Below, one piece after another: positions 49,865 to 58,806 of a stretch of DNA of 64,000 nt. Position numbers and translations under genes: made by a program. Below the pieces are notes generated by a model. That model was given only the letters and a program-made list of their open reading frames with translations, did no database searches and was not told the DNA's origin. Within the stretch, counting starts at the first letter, position 1. Each line of letters starts with the position of its first letter. The stretch is from Eubacteriales bacterium (GTDB taxonomy: Bacteria > Bacillota > Clostridia > Oscillospirales > Oscillospiraceae): contig JAUNNH010000001.1 of NCBI GenBank assembly GCA_030531505.1, forward strand, positions 186,001 through 250,000, written 5' to 3'.

Positions 49865-50524
49865 ATGACCGATCCGAAACGCCAAAAACAGCATACAGCG
49901 CCCCGCCATCTGAAAGCGCCTGAGCCGCCGCGCCGCGCCGCCCGCGCCGAGAAGACCGCCGCACACCGCGGCACGCAGACGAAGCGGAGCAAACGGCCCG
50001 TCACGGCGGCCGCGCCGCGTCAGGAGACGCAGTCATACAGCGACCGCCGCCTCTACGACGAGAAGCTGCTGCCCTATTCGGAGGCGCGCCACCAGGCTAA
50101 CCAGCGCTCGCTGCGCACCTGCATCGGCTGGCTCTTCGCCCTGCCGCTGATCCTGCTGCTGGTCCAGAAGCTGACGGATCAGTCCAAGATCGGGATCCTC
50201 CTCGTCTGGATCGTCGGCATGTTCGTCATTTCAGCGGCGGTGCTCTATATCGCCTATTCCGACCACGAGCTGCAGACCTATCTGCGCAGCCTTGCGGAGT
50301 TCGTGCCCGAAGTGGAGGAGCCGAGCCTCGGCAATCTGCTGCCTGTGGATGAAAAGGGCAACTGGACCATCAGCGCCGAGCAGCGGCGCAAGTCTGCCTC
50401 CCGGAGCCGCGCCGAACAAAAGAAGAGCGAGGCCTCCATCCGGCCCTCCCGCAAACAGGAGCTGAAACGGCAGCAGCACGGAGAGGAGGGGAAGCATGCG
50501 AAACATTCTGCACATCGTTCGTAA
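49865..50524 (+). CDS. Uncharacterised basic membrane protein between the YhgE/Pip genes
   Basis: A 219-residue protein with a strongly basic, low-complexity N-terminus (about 1-75), two adjacent membrane segments (about 85-105 and 113-136), and a charged, Lys/Arg/Glu-rich C-terminus (about 170-219). It starts 4 nt after the first YhgE/Pip stop, and its last 29 nt overlap the start of the second YhgE/Pip gene. It has no domain I recognise. The two hairpin-forming helices and basic tails would suit a scaffold or adaptor for the flanking membrane proteins. Confidence 0.65.
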   Translation: MTDPKRQKQHTAPRHLKAPEPPRRAARAEKTAAHRGTQTKRSKRPVTAAAPRQETQSYSDRRLYDEKLLPYSEARHQANQRSLRTCIGWLFALPLILLLVQKLTDQSKIGILLVWIVGMFVISAAVLYIAYSDHELQTYLRSLAEFVPEVEEPSLGNLLPVDEKGNWTISAEQRRKSASRSRAEQKKSEASIRPSRKQELKRQQHGEEGKHAKHSAHRS

Positions 50525-52652
50525 CGATGCCCGTCGCATCACCCGCAGCGCGGTCGCCATGGTTATTATCATGGGCCTCTGCATCGTGCCCTGCCTCTAT
50601 GCCTGGTTCAACATCTTCTCCAACTGGGACCCCTACGGCGAATCGGCCACCTCCCGCATCCGTGTCGCGGTCTTTTCGCAGGACAAAGGGGCGGACCTGC
50701 TCGGGATCGAACTGAACATCGGCGACACCATCATCGAGACGCTCGAATCCAACGACCAGATCGGCTGGGTCTTTGCCGGAAGCCAGCGCGAGGCGCTGGG
50801 GCGCGTCTACAGCGGCGACTGCTACGCGGCGCTGATTGTGCCGCAGAGCTTCTCCAAGGATTTCGTGAGCTTCGTGACGCTCAAATTCAAGCATCCCCAG
50901 CTCTACTATTACGACAACGGCAAAAAGAACGCCATCGCCCCCAAGATTACCGGCCAGGCCAAGAATTCGGTCCAGAACCAGGTGAATGCAGCCTTCCTCT
51001 CCACACTGGTCTCCGGCGTCGCCAAGGTGCTCGGTGTGCTTGAGTCTAACGGGGTGGACATCCAGGAGACGATGAAGAACCTGAGCGATAAGATCGAGGA
51101 GCTCAGCGGCAAGCTGGACTCCGCTGTGACGATCATCGATTCTCTCGCCAATCTCACCGGCGCGAGCCGCAACCTCCTCTACGCCTCCGGCACGCTGGTG
51201 GCGGATATGTCGCTGGCCATCGGCTATTCCCAGGACCTGGCGAACATGATGCAGAGCAATATGATCGCCAACGGTTCCACGCTGCGGCAGAACATCAATA
51301 CCGTCACCGAGGCACTGCTCGCGGCGCAGGACAATGTGGGCGGTTTTTACAACGACCTGAGCCGTCTGCTCGAGCCGGACGGTGCGCTGGACGTGCTGGC
51401 CGACCAGGCCATTGCTTCCCGGAGAGAGGCGGCCGTGCAGATGCAGGAAAACGCCGCACAGATGGCGCAGCTCGCCCGTGACCGCGGCCTGAACGGCCTG
51501 GCATCGCGCATGGATCTTGCGGCGGAGCGCATGGGAGCCGTGGTCGAGCATATGGATACGCTCCTGAACACCGACCCGCAGAACCCGGACAGCTGGGCTA
51601 CGCGCCGCGAGGAGATACAGGAGATCCTCGGTGGCCTCAGCGGCGCCAAGGGCGCTTTTGGCGAAGCCGCCGCGGAGGCGGCGAACGCCCTGGGCCTGGA
51701 GGTGGAGGATGCCCTCTACCAGGCCAGCGAGTCCGCCGGCGGACTGGCCAGCATGTTGGGCCGTGTGGAGGGCGCGACCGCCAACATCGCAAGCGAGCTT
51801 TATAACCTCAGCGGGACTATGGGCAATCTCGAGAGCCACGCCTTCGAGGCCAAGTCGAACATCCTCCGCGCGCAGCAGAGGCTGCGCGACCTGGCGGCGT
51901 TCCTGGACGCCCTGGCCGAGAGCGAGTTTCTCAACGAGGTGCTGGATCTGCTGCGGGAAGGGCCCGACGTGCTGAGCGAGAAGATCGCCTCGCCCATCCA
52001 GACGGAGGACATTATCCTCTTCAACGCCGAGAGCTACGGTTCCCAGATGGCGCCGTTTTACACGGTGCTGGCCCAGTGGGTCGGCGCGCTCTTCAGCGCG
52101 GTACTGCTGAAGACGCGCATCCGGAAGGAGGACCGGCCGCGGCGACTCCGCATGCCGCAGCACTTCTTCGGACGCTATGTGCTCTTCCTCTTTGTCGGCG
52201 TCGTGCAGGCGCTCATCGTCGCGGCCGGTGACCTCTGGTATATCGGCATCGTCTGCGAACACAGGGACCTCTTCCTGCTCGCCGCGGTGGCGACCGGCGT
52301 CTGCTTTTCGATGATCAACTATGTCCTGGCCTTCACACTCGGGGCGGCCGGACTTGCGGCCTCGGTCATCATCATGGTGATCCAGGTGGGCGGCGCCGGC
52401 GGCACTTACCCGGTCGAGGTGCTCCCGCCGATCTTCCAGAAGCTCTATCCCTATATGCCCTTCAAGTTCGCCATGAATGCCATGCGCGAGGCCATCTCCG
52501 GCCTCTTCAATGAGAACTACCAGTGGAACATCGGCTGGCTCATGATGATCGTGGGCATCTGCATCCTCTTTGCATTCCTCGCCTATCTCCCCGGCAAGTG
52601 GATCAACGGCCTGCTCGAGAAGGCGAAAAAGAAATCCGGCATTATGATATGA
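50496..52652 (+). CDS. YhgE/Pip-family membrane protein (second of a pair)
   Basis: A 718-residue protein with the same layout as the gene at 47767: N-terminal membrane segment, CLYAWFNIFSNWDPYGESATS, a long helical extracytoplasmic domain, and ESYGSQMAPFYTVLAQWVGA before the C-terminal ABC-2-like membrane segments. It ends with a Lys-rich tail. The start at 50496 (RNILHIVRNDARR) lies inside the preceding gene and is supported by GGAGAGGAGGGG just upstream. The pair may form a heterodimeric exporter. Confidence 0.88.
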   Translation: MRNILHIVRNDARRITRSAVAMVIIMGLCIVPCLYAWFNIFSNWDPYGESATSRIRVAVFSQDKGADLLGIELNIGDTIIETLESNDQIGWVFAGSQREALGRVYSGDCYAALIVPQSFSKDFVSFVTLKFKHPQLYYYDNGKKNAIAPKITGQAKNSVQNQVNAAFLSTLVSGVAKVLGVLESNGVDIQETMKNLSDKIEELSGKLDSAVTIIDSLANLTGASRNLLYASGTLVADMSLAIGYSQDLANMMQSNMIANGSTLRQNINTVTEALLAAQDNVGGFYNDLSRLLEPDGALDVLADQAIASRREAAVQMQENAAQMAQLARDRGLNGLASRMDLAAERMGAVVEHMDTLLNTDPQNPDSWATRREEIQEILGGLSGAKGAFGEAAAEAANALGLEVEDALYQASESAGGLASMLGRVEGATANIASELYNLSGTMGNLESHAFEAKSNILRAQQRLRDLAAFLDALAESEFLNEVLDLLREGPDVLSEKIASPIQTEDIILFNAESYGSQMAPFYTVLAQWVGALFSAVLLKTRIRKEDRPRRLRMPQHFFGRYVLFLFVGVVQALIVAAGDLWYIGIVCEHRDLFLLAAVATGVCFSMINYVLAFTLGAAGLAASVIIMVIQVGGAGGTYPVEVLPPIFQKLYPYMPFKFAMNAMREAISGLFNENYQWNIGWLMMIVGICILFAFLAYLPGKWINGLLEKAKKKSGIMI

Positions 52653-52654
52653 AA

Positions 52655-52689
52655 CAGGAAGGCCCTCCCCAAAGGGGAAGGCCTTCCTG
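52655..52689. terminator. Terminator between convergent YhgE/Pip and GtrA genes
   Basis: Stem CAGGAAGGCC/GGCCTTCCTG (52655-52664 with 52680-52689) with an inner CCCC/GGGG pair. The T tract is weak. Confidence 0.65.
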
Positions 52690-52701
52690 CTGCTTTGACG
52701 C

Positions 52702-53115
52702 TTATTTCTTTGCCGTATCGATGCTGTCGCGGTAGACGACGAAGCGCTGGAAGAGAAACTCCGTCACGAAGTTCAGCAGCATGTTGATGCCTGTGACGAG
52801 ATATTCGTTCCAGCCGAGCTGCCCGGCCAGCAGATGTTCAAGCAGCGTGCTCAGCGGCGTGAAGACCGCGTAATAGCCGGCGACCTTCAGCATCGCGATA
52901 GGGACGTTCGCCGCGGACTGGAAGGTGAACTTCCGGTTGAGCGTGAAATTCCAGAGCACGGACAGAACCAATGCGATCAGATAACTCAGCCAGTAGGGGA
53001 GATGCAGCAGCTCATTGAAGAGCGTGAAGCTGAGGATCTCGATGAGGCCGGCGCTGATGGAAAACAGGGTGAACTTGGCGGCACGCCATAGCTCTTTTTT
53101 CTTATTCGCATCCAT
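52702..53115 (-). CDS. GtrA-family membrane protein
   Basis: A 137-residue protein with four membrane segments, matching GtrA: FTLFSISAGLIEILSFTLFNEL, YLIALVLSVLWNFTLNRKFTFQS and a last segment before FLFQRFVVYRD. GtrA proteins help move lipid-linked sugars or support glycosyltransferases, and some are regulators of wall teichoic acid glycosylation. No glycosyltransferase is adjacent. A small inverted repeat follows upstream at about 53125-53150. Confidence 0.85.
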   Translation of the reverse strand: MDANKKKELWRAAKFTLFSISAGLIEILSFTLFNELLHLPYWLSYLIALVLSVLWNFTLNRKFTFQSAANVPIAMLKVAGYYAVFTPLSTLLEHLLAGQLGWNEYLVTGINMLLNFVTEFLFQRFVVYRDSIDTAKK

Positions 53116-53186
53116 AATACAGTACTCCCGGTGCAGATTCTACACCGGGAGTATAACGCATGAAAGCAAAAATTACAACAAATATT

Positions 53187-54788
53187 TTAATGATTTGCCT
53201 CGAGCTCGCTGAGGTGCATATACTCGTCGTAGCTGCAGAGGCGGTCGATGATCCCGTCCTCGGTGATCTCGATGATGCGGTTGGCCACAGTCTGGGTGAG
53301 CTGGTGGTCATGGCAGGAGAAGAGGATGTTGTGCTTAAAGGCCTCGAGACCGTTGTTCAGCGCGGCGATGGATTCCAGATCGAGGTGGTTGGTAGGCTGG
53401 TCGAGCACGAGGAAGTTCGCGCCGGAGAGCATCATGCGGCTGAGCATGCAGCGGACCTTCTCACCGCCGGAGAGGACCTTCGCCGGCTTGTAAACGTCGT
53501 CGCCCGAGAAGAGCATGCGCCCGAGGAAGGTGCGCAGATAGCTCTCGCGCTTGTCCTCGGAGAACTGGCGCATCCACTCGATCAGATCGCCGTCGAAGCC
53601 GTCAAAGTAGCTGTTGTGGTCCTTGGGGAAATAGCTCGGCTGGATCGAGGCACCCCATTTCACCGTGCCGGAATCGGGCTCCTCCTCGCCCATGAGGATC
53701 TTATAGAGCATCGTGACGGCGAGCTCGTTCTTGCCGACGATCGCGATTTTGTCCTCTTTGCCGACGATGAAGCTCACCTTGTTGAGGAGCTTCACCCCGT
53801 CGACGGTCTTGGAGATCTCGGTGACGAAGAGACGGTCCTTGCCGGGCTCGCGCTCGGCCTTGAAGCCAACCCAGGGGTAGCGCCGGCCGGAGGCGGGCAA
53901 CTCCTCCACGGTGATCTTGTCGAGGAGCTTGCGGCGGCTGGTGGCCTGACGGGACTTGGATTTGTTCGCGGAGAAGCGCGCAATGAAGGTCTGCAGCTCC
54001 GCAATCTTCTGCTCGGCCTTCTTGTTCTGGTCGCGGATCAGCTTCTGGATCAGCTGGCTCGACTCGTACCAGAAGTCGTAGTTGCCGACATACATTTTGA
54101 TCTTGCCGTAGTCGATGTCGACGATGTGGGTGCAGACGTTGTTGAGGAAGTAGCGGTCATGGCTCACGACCAGCACCGTCCCGGGATAGTCCATCAGGAA
54201 GTCCTCGAGCCACACCACGCTCGCGAGGTCGAGGTTGTTCGTCGGCTCGTCGAGCAGCAGCACGTCAGGCTGGCCGAAGAGCGCCTGAGCAAGCAGTACC
54301 TTTACCTTGATGCGCGGATCGATCTCCCGCATAAGCATCCCGTGCAGACTCACATCGACGCCCAGGCCCTGCAGGATGCGCCCCGCGTCGCTCTCGGCTT
54401 CGTAGCCGCCAAGCTCGGCGTATTCCTCCTCGAGCTCCGCCGCGCGCAGCCCGTCCTCGTCGTTGAAGTCCTCCTTTTCGTAGATCGCGTCCTTCTCTTT
54501 GCCGCAGTCGTAGAGCCGCTGGTGGCCGAGGATGACGGTCTCCAGCACGGGATAATCGTCGTAGAGGCTCTGGTTCTGCTTGAGAACGGACATGCGCCGC
54601 TTGGGCTCCAGCACGACCGAGCCGCTCGTCGGCTCCAGTTCGCCGGAGAGGATCTTGATGAAGGTGGATTTGCCGGCGCCGTTGGCGCCGATGATGCCGT
54701 AGCAGTTGCCGGCGGTGAACTGCAGATCGACCTTGGAAAAGAGCACCGAGGGCCCGAACTGCATGGAAAGATCGTTGACGCTCAGCAT
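53187..54788 (-). CDS. ABC-F family ATPase (ribosome-associated)
   Basis: A 533-residue soluble tandem ABC protein without membrane domains. The first domain has Walker A GANGAGKST, LLLDEPTNNLD and a following linker. The charged, helical region between domains (about 230-300) is the P-site tRNA interaction motif of ABC-F proteins. The second domain has KNELAVTM in place of a normal Walker A (GKNELAVT), LSGGEKVRCMLSRMM and LVLDQPTNHLD. It resembles the YkpA/YbiT branch. Role: ribosome rescue or translation control; no clear sign of antibiotic resistance. It lies 14 nt downstream of the pseudouridine synthase gene. Confidence 0.9.
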   Translation of the reverse strand: MLSVNDLSMQFGPSVLFSKVDLQFTAGNCYGIIGANGAGKSTFIKILSGELEPTSGSVVLEPKRRMSVLKQNQSLYDDYPVLETVILGHQRLYDCGKEKDAIYEKEDFNDEDGLRAAELEEEYAELGGYEAESDAGRILQGLGVDVSLHGMLMREIDPRIKVKVLLAQALFGQPDVLLLDEPTNNLDLASVVWLEDFLMDYPGTVLVVSHDRYFLNNVCTHIVDIDYGKIKMYVGNYDFWYESSQLIQKLIRDQNKKAEQKIAELQTFIARFSANKSKSRQATSRRKLLDKITVEELPASGRRYPWVGFKAEREPGKDRLFVTEISKTVDGVKLLNKVSFIVGKEDKIAIVGKNELAVTMLYKILMGEEEPDSGTVKWGASIQPSYFPKDHNSYFDGFDGDLIEWMRQFSEDKRESYLRTFLGRMLFSGDDVYKPAKVLSGGEKVRCMLSRMMLSGANFLVLDQPTNHLDLESIAALNNGLEAFKHNILFSCHDHQLTQTVANRIIEITEDGIIDRLCSYDEYMHLSELEANH

Positions 54789-54802
54789 GGGGAGAGCCTC
54801 CT

Positions 54803-55762
54803 TTAATCAGCGAAATACTTGTCTACAAAGTCCACCTGCTCCACGGTGAATTCCCGGCCGCGCAGGTAGTTGAGGATGCCCGCGTCGCTGGGAAAGGCGA
54901 AGACGAGCTTGTAGGAGTAGAGGGCCTGACCCTTCTCGTCGTAGTTTTTGTTGAAGCGCTCGCTGCCGTATTTCCCGTCGCCGAGCAGCGGCCAACCCGC
55001 GTAGGCCATCTGCACACGGATCTGGTGCGTGCGCCCGGTGAGCAGATGGCACTCCACCAGACTCAGCGGGCCCTTGGAGCGCAGCAGCCTGTAGTCCGTG
55101 ACCGCGGTGCGCGCGCCCGGCTCAGGGCGCGGCTTCACATAGACCTGGTTCTTCTCCGCGTCCTTGAAGAGATAGTTCTCGAGCCGCCCCTCCGGTGGCT
55201 TTGGCCGCCCGTGAACCGCGCAGAGATAGTATTTCTCGATCTCCCGGTCGCGGATCTTCTCATTGAGGATGCGCAGGGTCTCCGCGTTCTTGGCCGCGAT
55301 CACGATGCCGCCGGTGTTGCGGTCGATGCGGTTGCAGAGCGCGGGGGCGAAGGCGTGTTCCTCACGCGGCTGCCATTCGCCTTTCTGGGCGAGGTAGGCC
55401 TGGATGTGCGCGATGAGGGTGTTGTAGTCCCAGACGCCGGCGCTGTGGCAGAGCACGCCGGGCTTTTTGTCGGCAAGCAGGAGATTCTCGTCCTCGTAGA
55501 CGATGGTCAGGCGCGGCGTGCCGACCTTGAGCCAGGCGTTGTCCTCCCGGGGCTTTTCAAAAAACTCGTCGTTGATATAGAGCTGCAGGGTGTCGCCGAG
55601 CTGCAGGCGCGTATCCCGCTTGGCGCCCTTGCCGTTGAGCTTGATGCGCTTGAGGCGGATATACTTCTGCAGGAGACTCTCCGGGAGCAGCGGCACGGCC
55701 TTGGAGACGAAGCGGTCGAGCCGCTGGCCGGCATCGTTGGGGCGGACGCTCAGTTCTTTCAT
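54803..55762 (-). CDS. RluA-family pseudouridine synthase
   Basis: A 319-residue RNA-modifying enzyme. The N-terminal S4 RNA-binding domain (NDAGQRLDRFVSKAVPLLP, KYIRLKRIKLNGKGA) is followed by the synthase domain, with the catalytic Asp in NRIDRNTGGIVIAAK and the conserved GRTHQIRVQMAYAGWPLLGD. It is of the RluC/RluD type, acting on 23S rRNA; the exact uridines cannot be given. It is divergent from the DUF177-rpmF pair and upstream of the ABC-F gene in an apparent two-gene operon. Confidence 0.93.
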   Translation of the reverse strand: MKELSVRPNDAGQRLDRFVSKAVPLLPESLLQKYIRLKRIKLNGKGAKRDTRLQLGDTLQLYINDEFFEKPREDNAWLKVGTPRLTIVYEDENLLLADKKPGVLCHSAGVWDYNTLIAHIQAYLAQKGEWQPREEHAFAPALCNRIDRNTGGIVIAAKNAETLRILNEKIRDREIEKYYLCAVHGRPKPPEGRLENYLFKDAEKNQVYVKPRPEPGARTAVTDYRLLRSKGPLSLVECHLLTGRTHQIRVQMAYAGWPLLGDGKYGSERFNKNYDEKGQALYSYKLVFAFPSDAGILNYLRGREFTVEQVDFVDKYFAD

Positions 55763-55825
55763 AGCGCAGTCCTCAAAAATCGCAAAAAATTTATGACGAA
55801 ACGATTATACAACAGAAAATTTCTG

Positions 55826-55854
55826 TTGACAAGCGTTCTTGATTCAACTATAAT
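55826..55854 (+). promoter_or_regulatory. Consensus promoter of DUF177-rpmF
   Basis: TTGACA (55826-55831), 17 nt, TATAAT (55849-55854): a perfect SigA consensus, suiting a ribosomal protein operon. Confidence 0.9.
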
Positions 55855-55898
55855 ACTTAAGCGACTGTGGCGAGAAACCGCTGCGTGCGAGGTGCTTT

Positions 55899-56393
55899 AT
55901 GCGGCTGGACCTGAGAGAGATCATATTCGTTCCCGGCGCGTCGATCCCCTTTTCGTGCGAGCTGGAAACCGAGCGGCTGGATTTCCCCTCCGTGAAAGCG
56001 TATCGGGCCGCACCCCGAGCCGAAGGCCGGGCCTATAACGAGGCGGGCGTCCTCCACCTGGAGGGTGAGCTGACCGCGGAGATGACCTGTGTCTGCGACC
56101 GCTGCGGGGCGGAGTTCGACAGCACGAAGGTGACGCCGCTCGACGCCGTGATCGTCGGGGAGGAGAACGAGGAGTATCCCGAGTACTTCGTCCTCGAGGG
56201 AAACGAGATCGATCTGGACGAGATCCTGTCCACCTGCCTGATCCTGGATATGGAGACCAAGTTCCTCTGTTCGGAGGACTGCAAGGGCCTCTGCTCCCGG
56301 TGCGGCAGAAACCTCAACCTGGGCCCCTGCGGCTGCAGGAAAGAACCCGATCCAAGATTTGCTGTGCTTGAGCAGCTTTTGGATAAAGAATAA
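55899..56393 (+). CDS. DUF177 (YceD) family protein
   Basis: A 164-residue protein of the DUF177/YceD family, the usual partner of ribosomal protein L32 and linked in some bacteria to 23S rRNA accumulation. It has the typical CVCDRCGAEF and CSEDCKGLCSRCGRNLNLGPCGC cysteine clusters, likely binding zinc. It lies 49 nt upstream of rpmF and shares its consensus promoter. Confidence 0.92.
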   Translation: MRLDLREIIFVPGASIPFSCELETERLDFPSVKAYRAAPRAEGRAYNEAGVLHLEGELTAEMTCVCDRCGAEFDSTKVTPLDAVIVGEENEEYPEYFVLEGNEIDLDEILSTCLILDMETKFLCSEDCKGLCSRCGRNLNLGPCGCRKEPDPRFAVLEQLLDKE

Positions 56394-56442
56394 CATTTAA
56401 TCATACAGCTGCTCAGAACAGCCGTAATCAGGAGGTGTCAAC

Positions 56443-56631
56443 ATGGCAGTCCCCAAAGGAAAAGTATCGCGTCAGAGACGTGACAAGAGACGTTCTTCTA
56501 CCTGGAAGCTTACCGCACCCGGCATCATCGCCTGCCCCAACTGCGGCGCTTTCTGCATGCCTCACCGCGCCTGCCCCAGCTGCGGGCAGTACAAGGGCCG
56601 CGCGGTCCTGAAGGTCGAGGAGAGCAAGTAA
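56443..56631 (+). CDS. rpmF: 50S ribosomal protein L32
   Basis: A 62-residue ribosomal protein. AVPKGKVSRQRRDKRRS is the family N-terminus. A zinc-binding form is indicated by CPNCG and CPSCG, the C+ type rather than the zinc-independent paralogue. A strong AGGAGGTG site precedes it. Confidence 0.98.
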   Translation: MAVPKGKVSRQRRDKRRSSTWKLTAPGIIACPNCGAFCMPHRACPSCGQYKGRAVLKVEESK

Positions 56632-56717
56632 AAAAGCTTGAGGAGGAGAGAGTGATCTCCTCCTTTTGCTTTATGTGAAGCGCTTTCCGCAGCGTGTTCT
56701 ATAATGATTATCGGATG

Positions 56718-56887
56718 GCGAGAACGATCGCAAATTCGATCGTTCTCGCTGCCAAACGACAAGTTTGGCAGCGAATGACCCAAAGGGTCATTCGCCCGAT
56801 GCTCATTGAAATGAATACATGGCCAAACAGCTAAGCTGTTTGGCTGCGCGGCAAAGCCGCGCGGCGAAAAGCTTTTTGGCTTTTCGC
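56718..56887. repeat. Array of six consecutive hairpins
   Basis: Six perfect inverted repeats follow one another in 170 bp: 56718-56749 (13-bp stem), 56750-56770 (8 bp), 56771-56795 (11 bp), 56822-56844 (9 bp), 56846-56862 (7 bp) and 56864-56887 (9 bp). Loops are 3 to 6 nt. Only a 26-bp spacer interrupts the run. The flanks carry ATAATGA (about 56701) and TCATTAT (about 56898), a possible outer inverted repeat. The stems differ in sequence, so this is not a CRISPR. The surrounding gap (56632-56928) contains no gene. Confidence 0.8.
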
Positions 56888-56928
56888 TATCATATAGTCA
56901 TTATCTTTTCAACAGGTGGTGACCCGGC

Positions 56929-58293
56929 GTGGAAAACATCATAAAGTCCATCGACCCGGGGAGCCCGCTGCGCCACCGCGCCGCACCGGGGGATCGCCTG
57001 ATCGCGATCAACGGCCACAAGGTGCTGGATGTGCTGGACTATAAGTTCTACGCCTACGACACCCGGCTGGACGTGGAGCTGTGCCGCCCGGACGGGACCG
57101 AATACCGCGTGGAGCTGCGCAAGCCGGAGGGCGGCGACCTTGGCGTAGACTTTGAGAGCTATCTGATGGACCGGCCGCGCTCCTGCGCAAACAACTGCGT
57201 CTTCTGCTTTATCGACCAGCTGCCGCCCGGCATGCGCCCGACCATGTATTTCAAGGACGACGACGCGCGTCTGAGCTTCCTGCTGGGCAACTACATCACC
57301 CTCACGAACCTCTCCCCGCGCGAGATCCAGCGCATCATCGATCTGCATGTGAGCCCCGTGAACGTCTCGGTCCACACCACAAATCCGGAGCTGCGCGTGC
57401 GGATGCTGAAGAACCGCCGGGCGGGGGAGTGCGTGGAGATTATGCGGCGCTTCGCCGCGGGCGGGATCGTGATGAACTGTCAGATCGTCTGCTGCCCCGG
57501 CTGGAACGACGGGGCGGAGCTGCAACGCACGATGGAGGAGCTCGCGGCGATGTACCCCGCGGTGCACAGCGTGTCCATCGTGCCGCTCGGCGTTACGAAG
57601 TTTCGCGAGGGGCTCGAGCCGCTCACGCCGTTCACGCCGGAGCACGCCGCCGAGACCATCGACCAGGTCACGGCCTTCGGCGATACCTGCGTGGAGAGAT
57701 ACGGCACGCGCATCTTCTGGTGCGGGGATGAGATGTATCTGTCCGCGAGGCGCGAGCTCCCGCCGGACGAGTTTTACGAGGAGCACACGCAGCTGGAAAA
57801 CGGTGTGGGGATGCTCCGCCTGATGGAGACGGAGTTCCGCTCGGCGCTCACGCTCTCCGACGAACCGGATGGCGTGCCCTTCTGCATCGCCACCGGCACT
57901 GCCGCAGCGCCCTTTTTCGAGGGCCTGCTGGCGCTGGCCAGGGAGAAGTATCCCCGGCTGGACGGGCGCGTCTACGCGATCGAGAACGACTTTTTCGGTC
58001 ATTCGATCACGGTGGCCGGACTCGTCACGGGGCAGGACCTGATCGCCCAGCTCCGGGGGAGAGACCTCGGCAGACGGGTGTTCGTCTCGCAGAACATGCT
58101 GCGCCGCCAGGAGATGGATTTCCTGGACGACGTGACGCTCGAGCAGGCGGTGAAGGCTTTGGGTGTGCCCATCTATCCGGTCGAGCAGGACGGCTTCGCG
58201 CTCTGGGACGCGATCTCCGGCGACATACTGCCGGAGCTGAAATCTCCCCGTCAGGGCGAGGTCACGGAGTATTACCAGTATAATCAAAACTGA
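56929..58293 (+). CDS. Radical SAM DUF512-family protein with PDZ domain
   Basis: A 454-residue protein with an N-terminal PDZ-like domain (about 1-70, SPLRHRAAPGDRLIAINGHKV), a radical SAM cluster motif RSCANNCVFCFIDQ (C-x3-C-x2-C), and the C-terminal DUF512 domain. The family is widespread in Clostridia next to der, but its reaction is not established. GTG at 56929 is used because homology begins there, although its ribosome binding site (AGGTGGTG) is only moderate. It starts just after the hairpin array. Confidence 0.9.
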   Translation: MENIIKSIDPGSPLRHRAAPGDRLIAINGHKVLDVLDYKFYAYDTRLDVELCRPDGTEYRVELRKPEGGDLGVDFESYLMDRPRSCANNCVFCFIDQLPPGMRPTMYFKDDDARLSFLLGNYITLTNLSPREIQRIIDLHVSPVNVSVHTTNPELRVRMLKNRRAGECVEIMRRFAAGGIVMNCQIVCCPGWNDGAELQRTMEELAAMYPAVHSVSIVPLGVTKFREGLEPLTPFTPEHAAETIDQVTAFGDTCVERYGTRIFWCGDEMYLSARRELPPDEFYEEHTQLENGVGMLRLMETEFRSALTLSDEPDGVPFCIATGTAAAPFFEGLLALAREKYPRLDGRVYAIENDFFGHSITVAGLVTGQDLIAQLRGRDLGRRVFVSQNMLRRQEMDFLDDVTLEQAVKALGVPIYPVEQDGFALWDAISGDILPELKSPRQGEVTEYYQYNQN

Positions 58294-58302
58294 GGAAGCA
58301 CG

Positions 58303-58785
58303 ATGGCACAGGATATCACACTCCCGGCCGGGGACGGCTGGTTCAATCTGCGCGTCGGCGCGATCATCCTGCGGGACGGAAAGGTCCTGATGGTCGGAAA
58401 CGACCGGGTGGATTACCTGTACTCCGTCGGGGGACGGGTACAGTTCGGCGAGAGCCTGGAGGACGCGGTGAGGCGCGAGGTGCGGGAGGAGACCGGCGCT
58501 GCGCTGGAGATCGAGCGCCTCGGCTTTGTACACGAGGATTTCTTCCTCTGCGACCTGCCGGACAAGCTCGGCCAGCCGATCCACGAGCTCGGCTTTTATT
58601 TCTACATGAAAACACCGGCGGACTTTGAACCGCTGTGCCAGAGCTGGGCGGTGAACGGGGGCGAGGAGTTCCTCGAATGGATGCCGCTGGACAGGGTTCG
58701 GCCGGCTTTCCCCGCTTTTTTCTTCACGGAGCTTTTGCATCCGGATCCCTCCGTGCGCCATATTGTGACGCAGGAAATGCCTTGA
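58303..58785 (+). CDS. NUDIX hydrolase
   Basis: A 160-residue pyrophosphohydrolase. The Nudix box is complete: GGRVQFGESLEDAVRREVREETG, with the metal-binding Glu residues of REVREE. The substrate is not predictable. It lies 10 nt after DUF512 and 21 nt before der, in one probable operon. Confidence 0.92.
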   Translation: MAQDITLPAGDGWFNLRVGAIILRDGKVLMVGNDRVDYLYSVGGRVQFGESLEDAVRREVREETGAALEIERLGFVHEDFFLCDLPDKLGQPIHELGFYFYMKTPADFEPLCQSWAVNGGEEFLEWMPLDRVRPAFPAFFFTELLHPDPSVRHIVTQEMP

Positions 58786-58806
58786 AAAAGAAAGGAGGCT
58801 TGTCTT

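Noticed and set aside
56718..56887. The hairpin array as a CRISPR
   Set aside because: The repeats are all different and there are no unique spacers of constant length, nor cas genes nearby.
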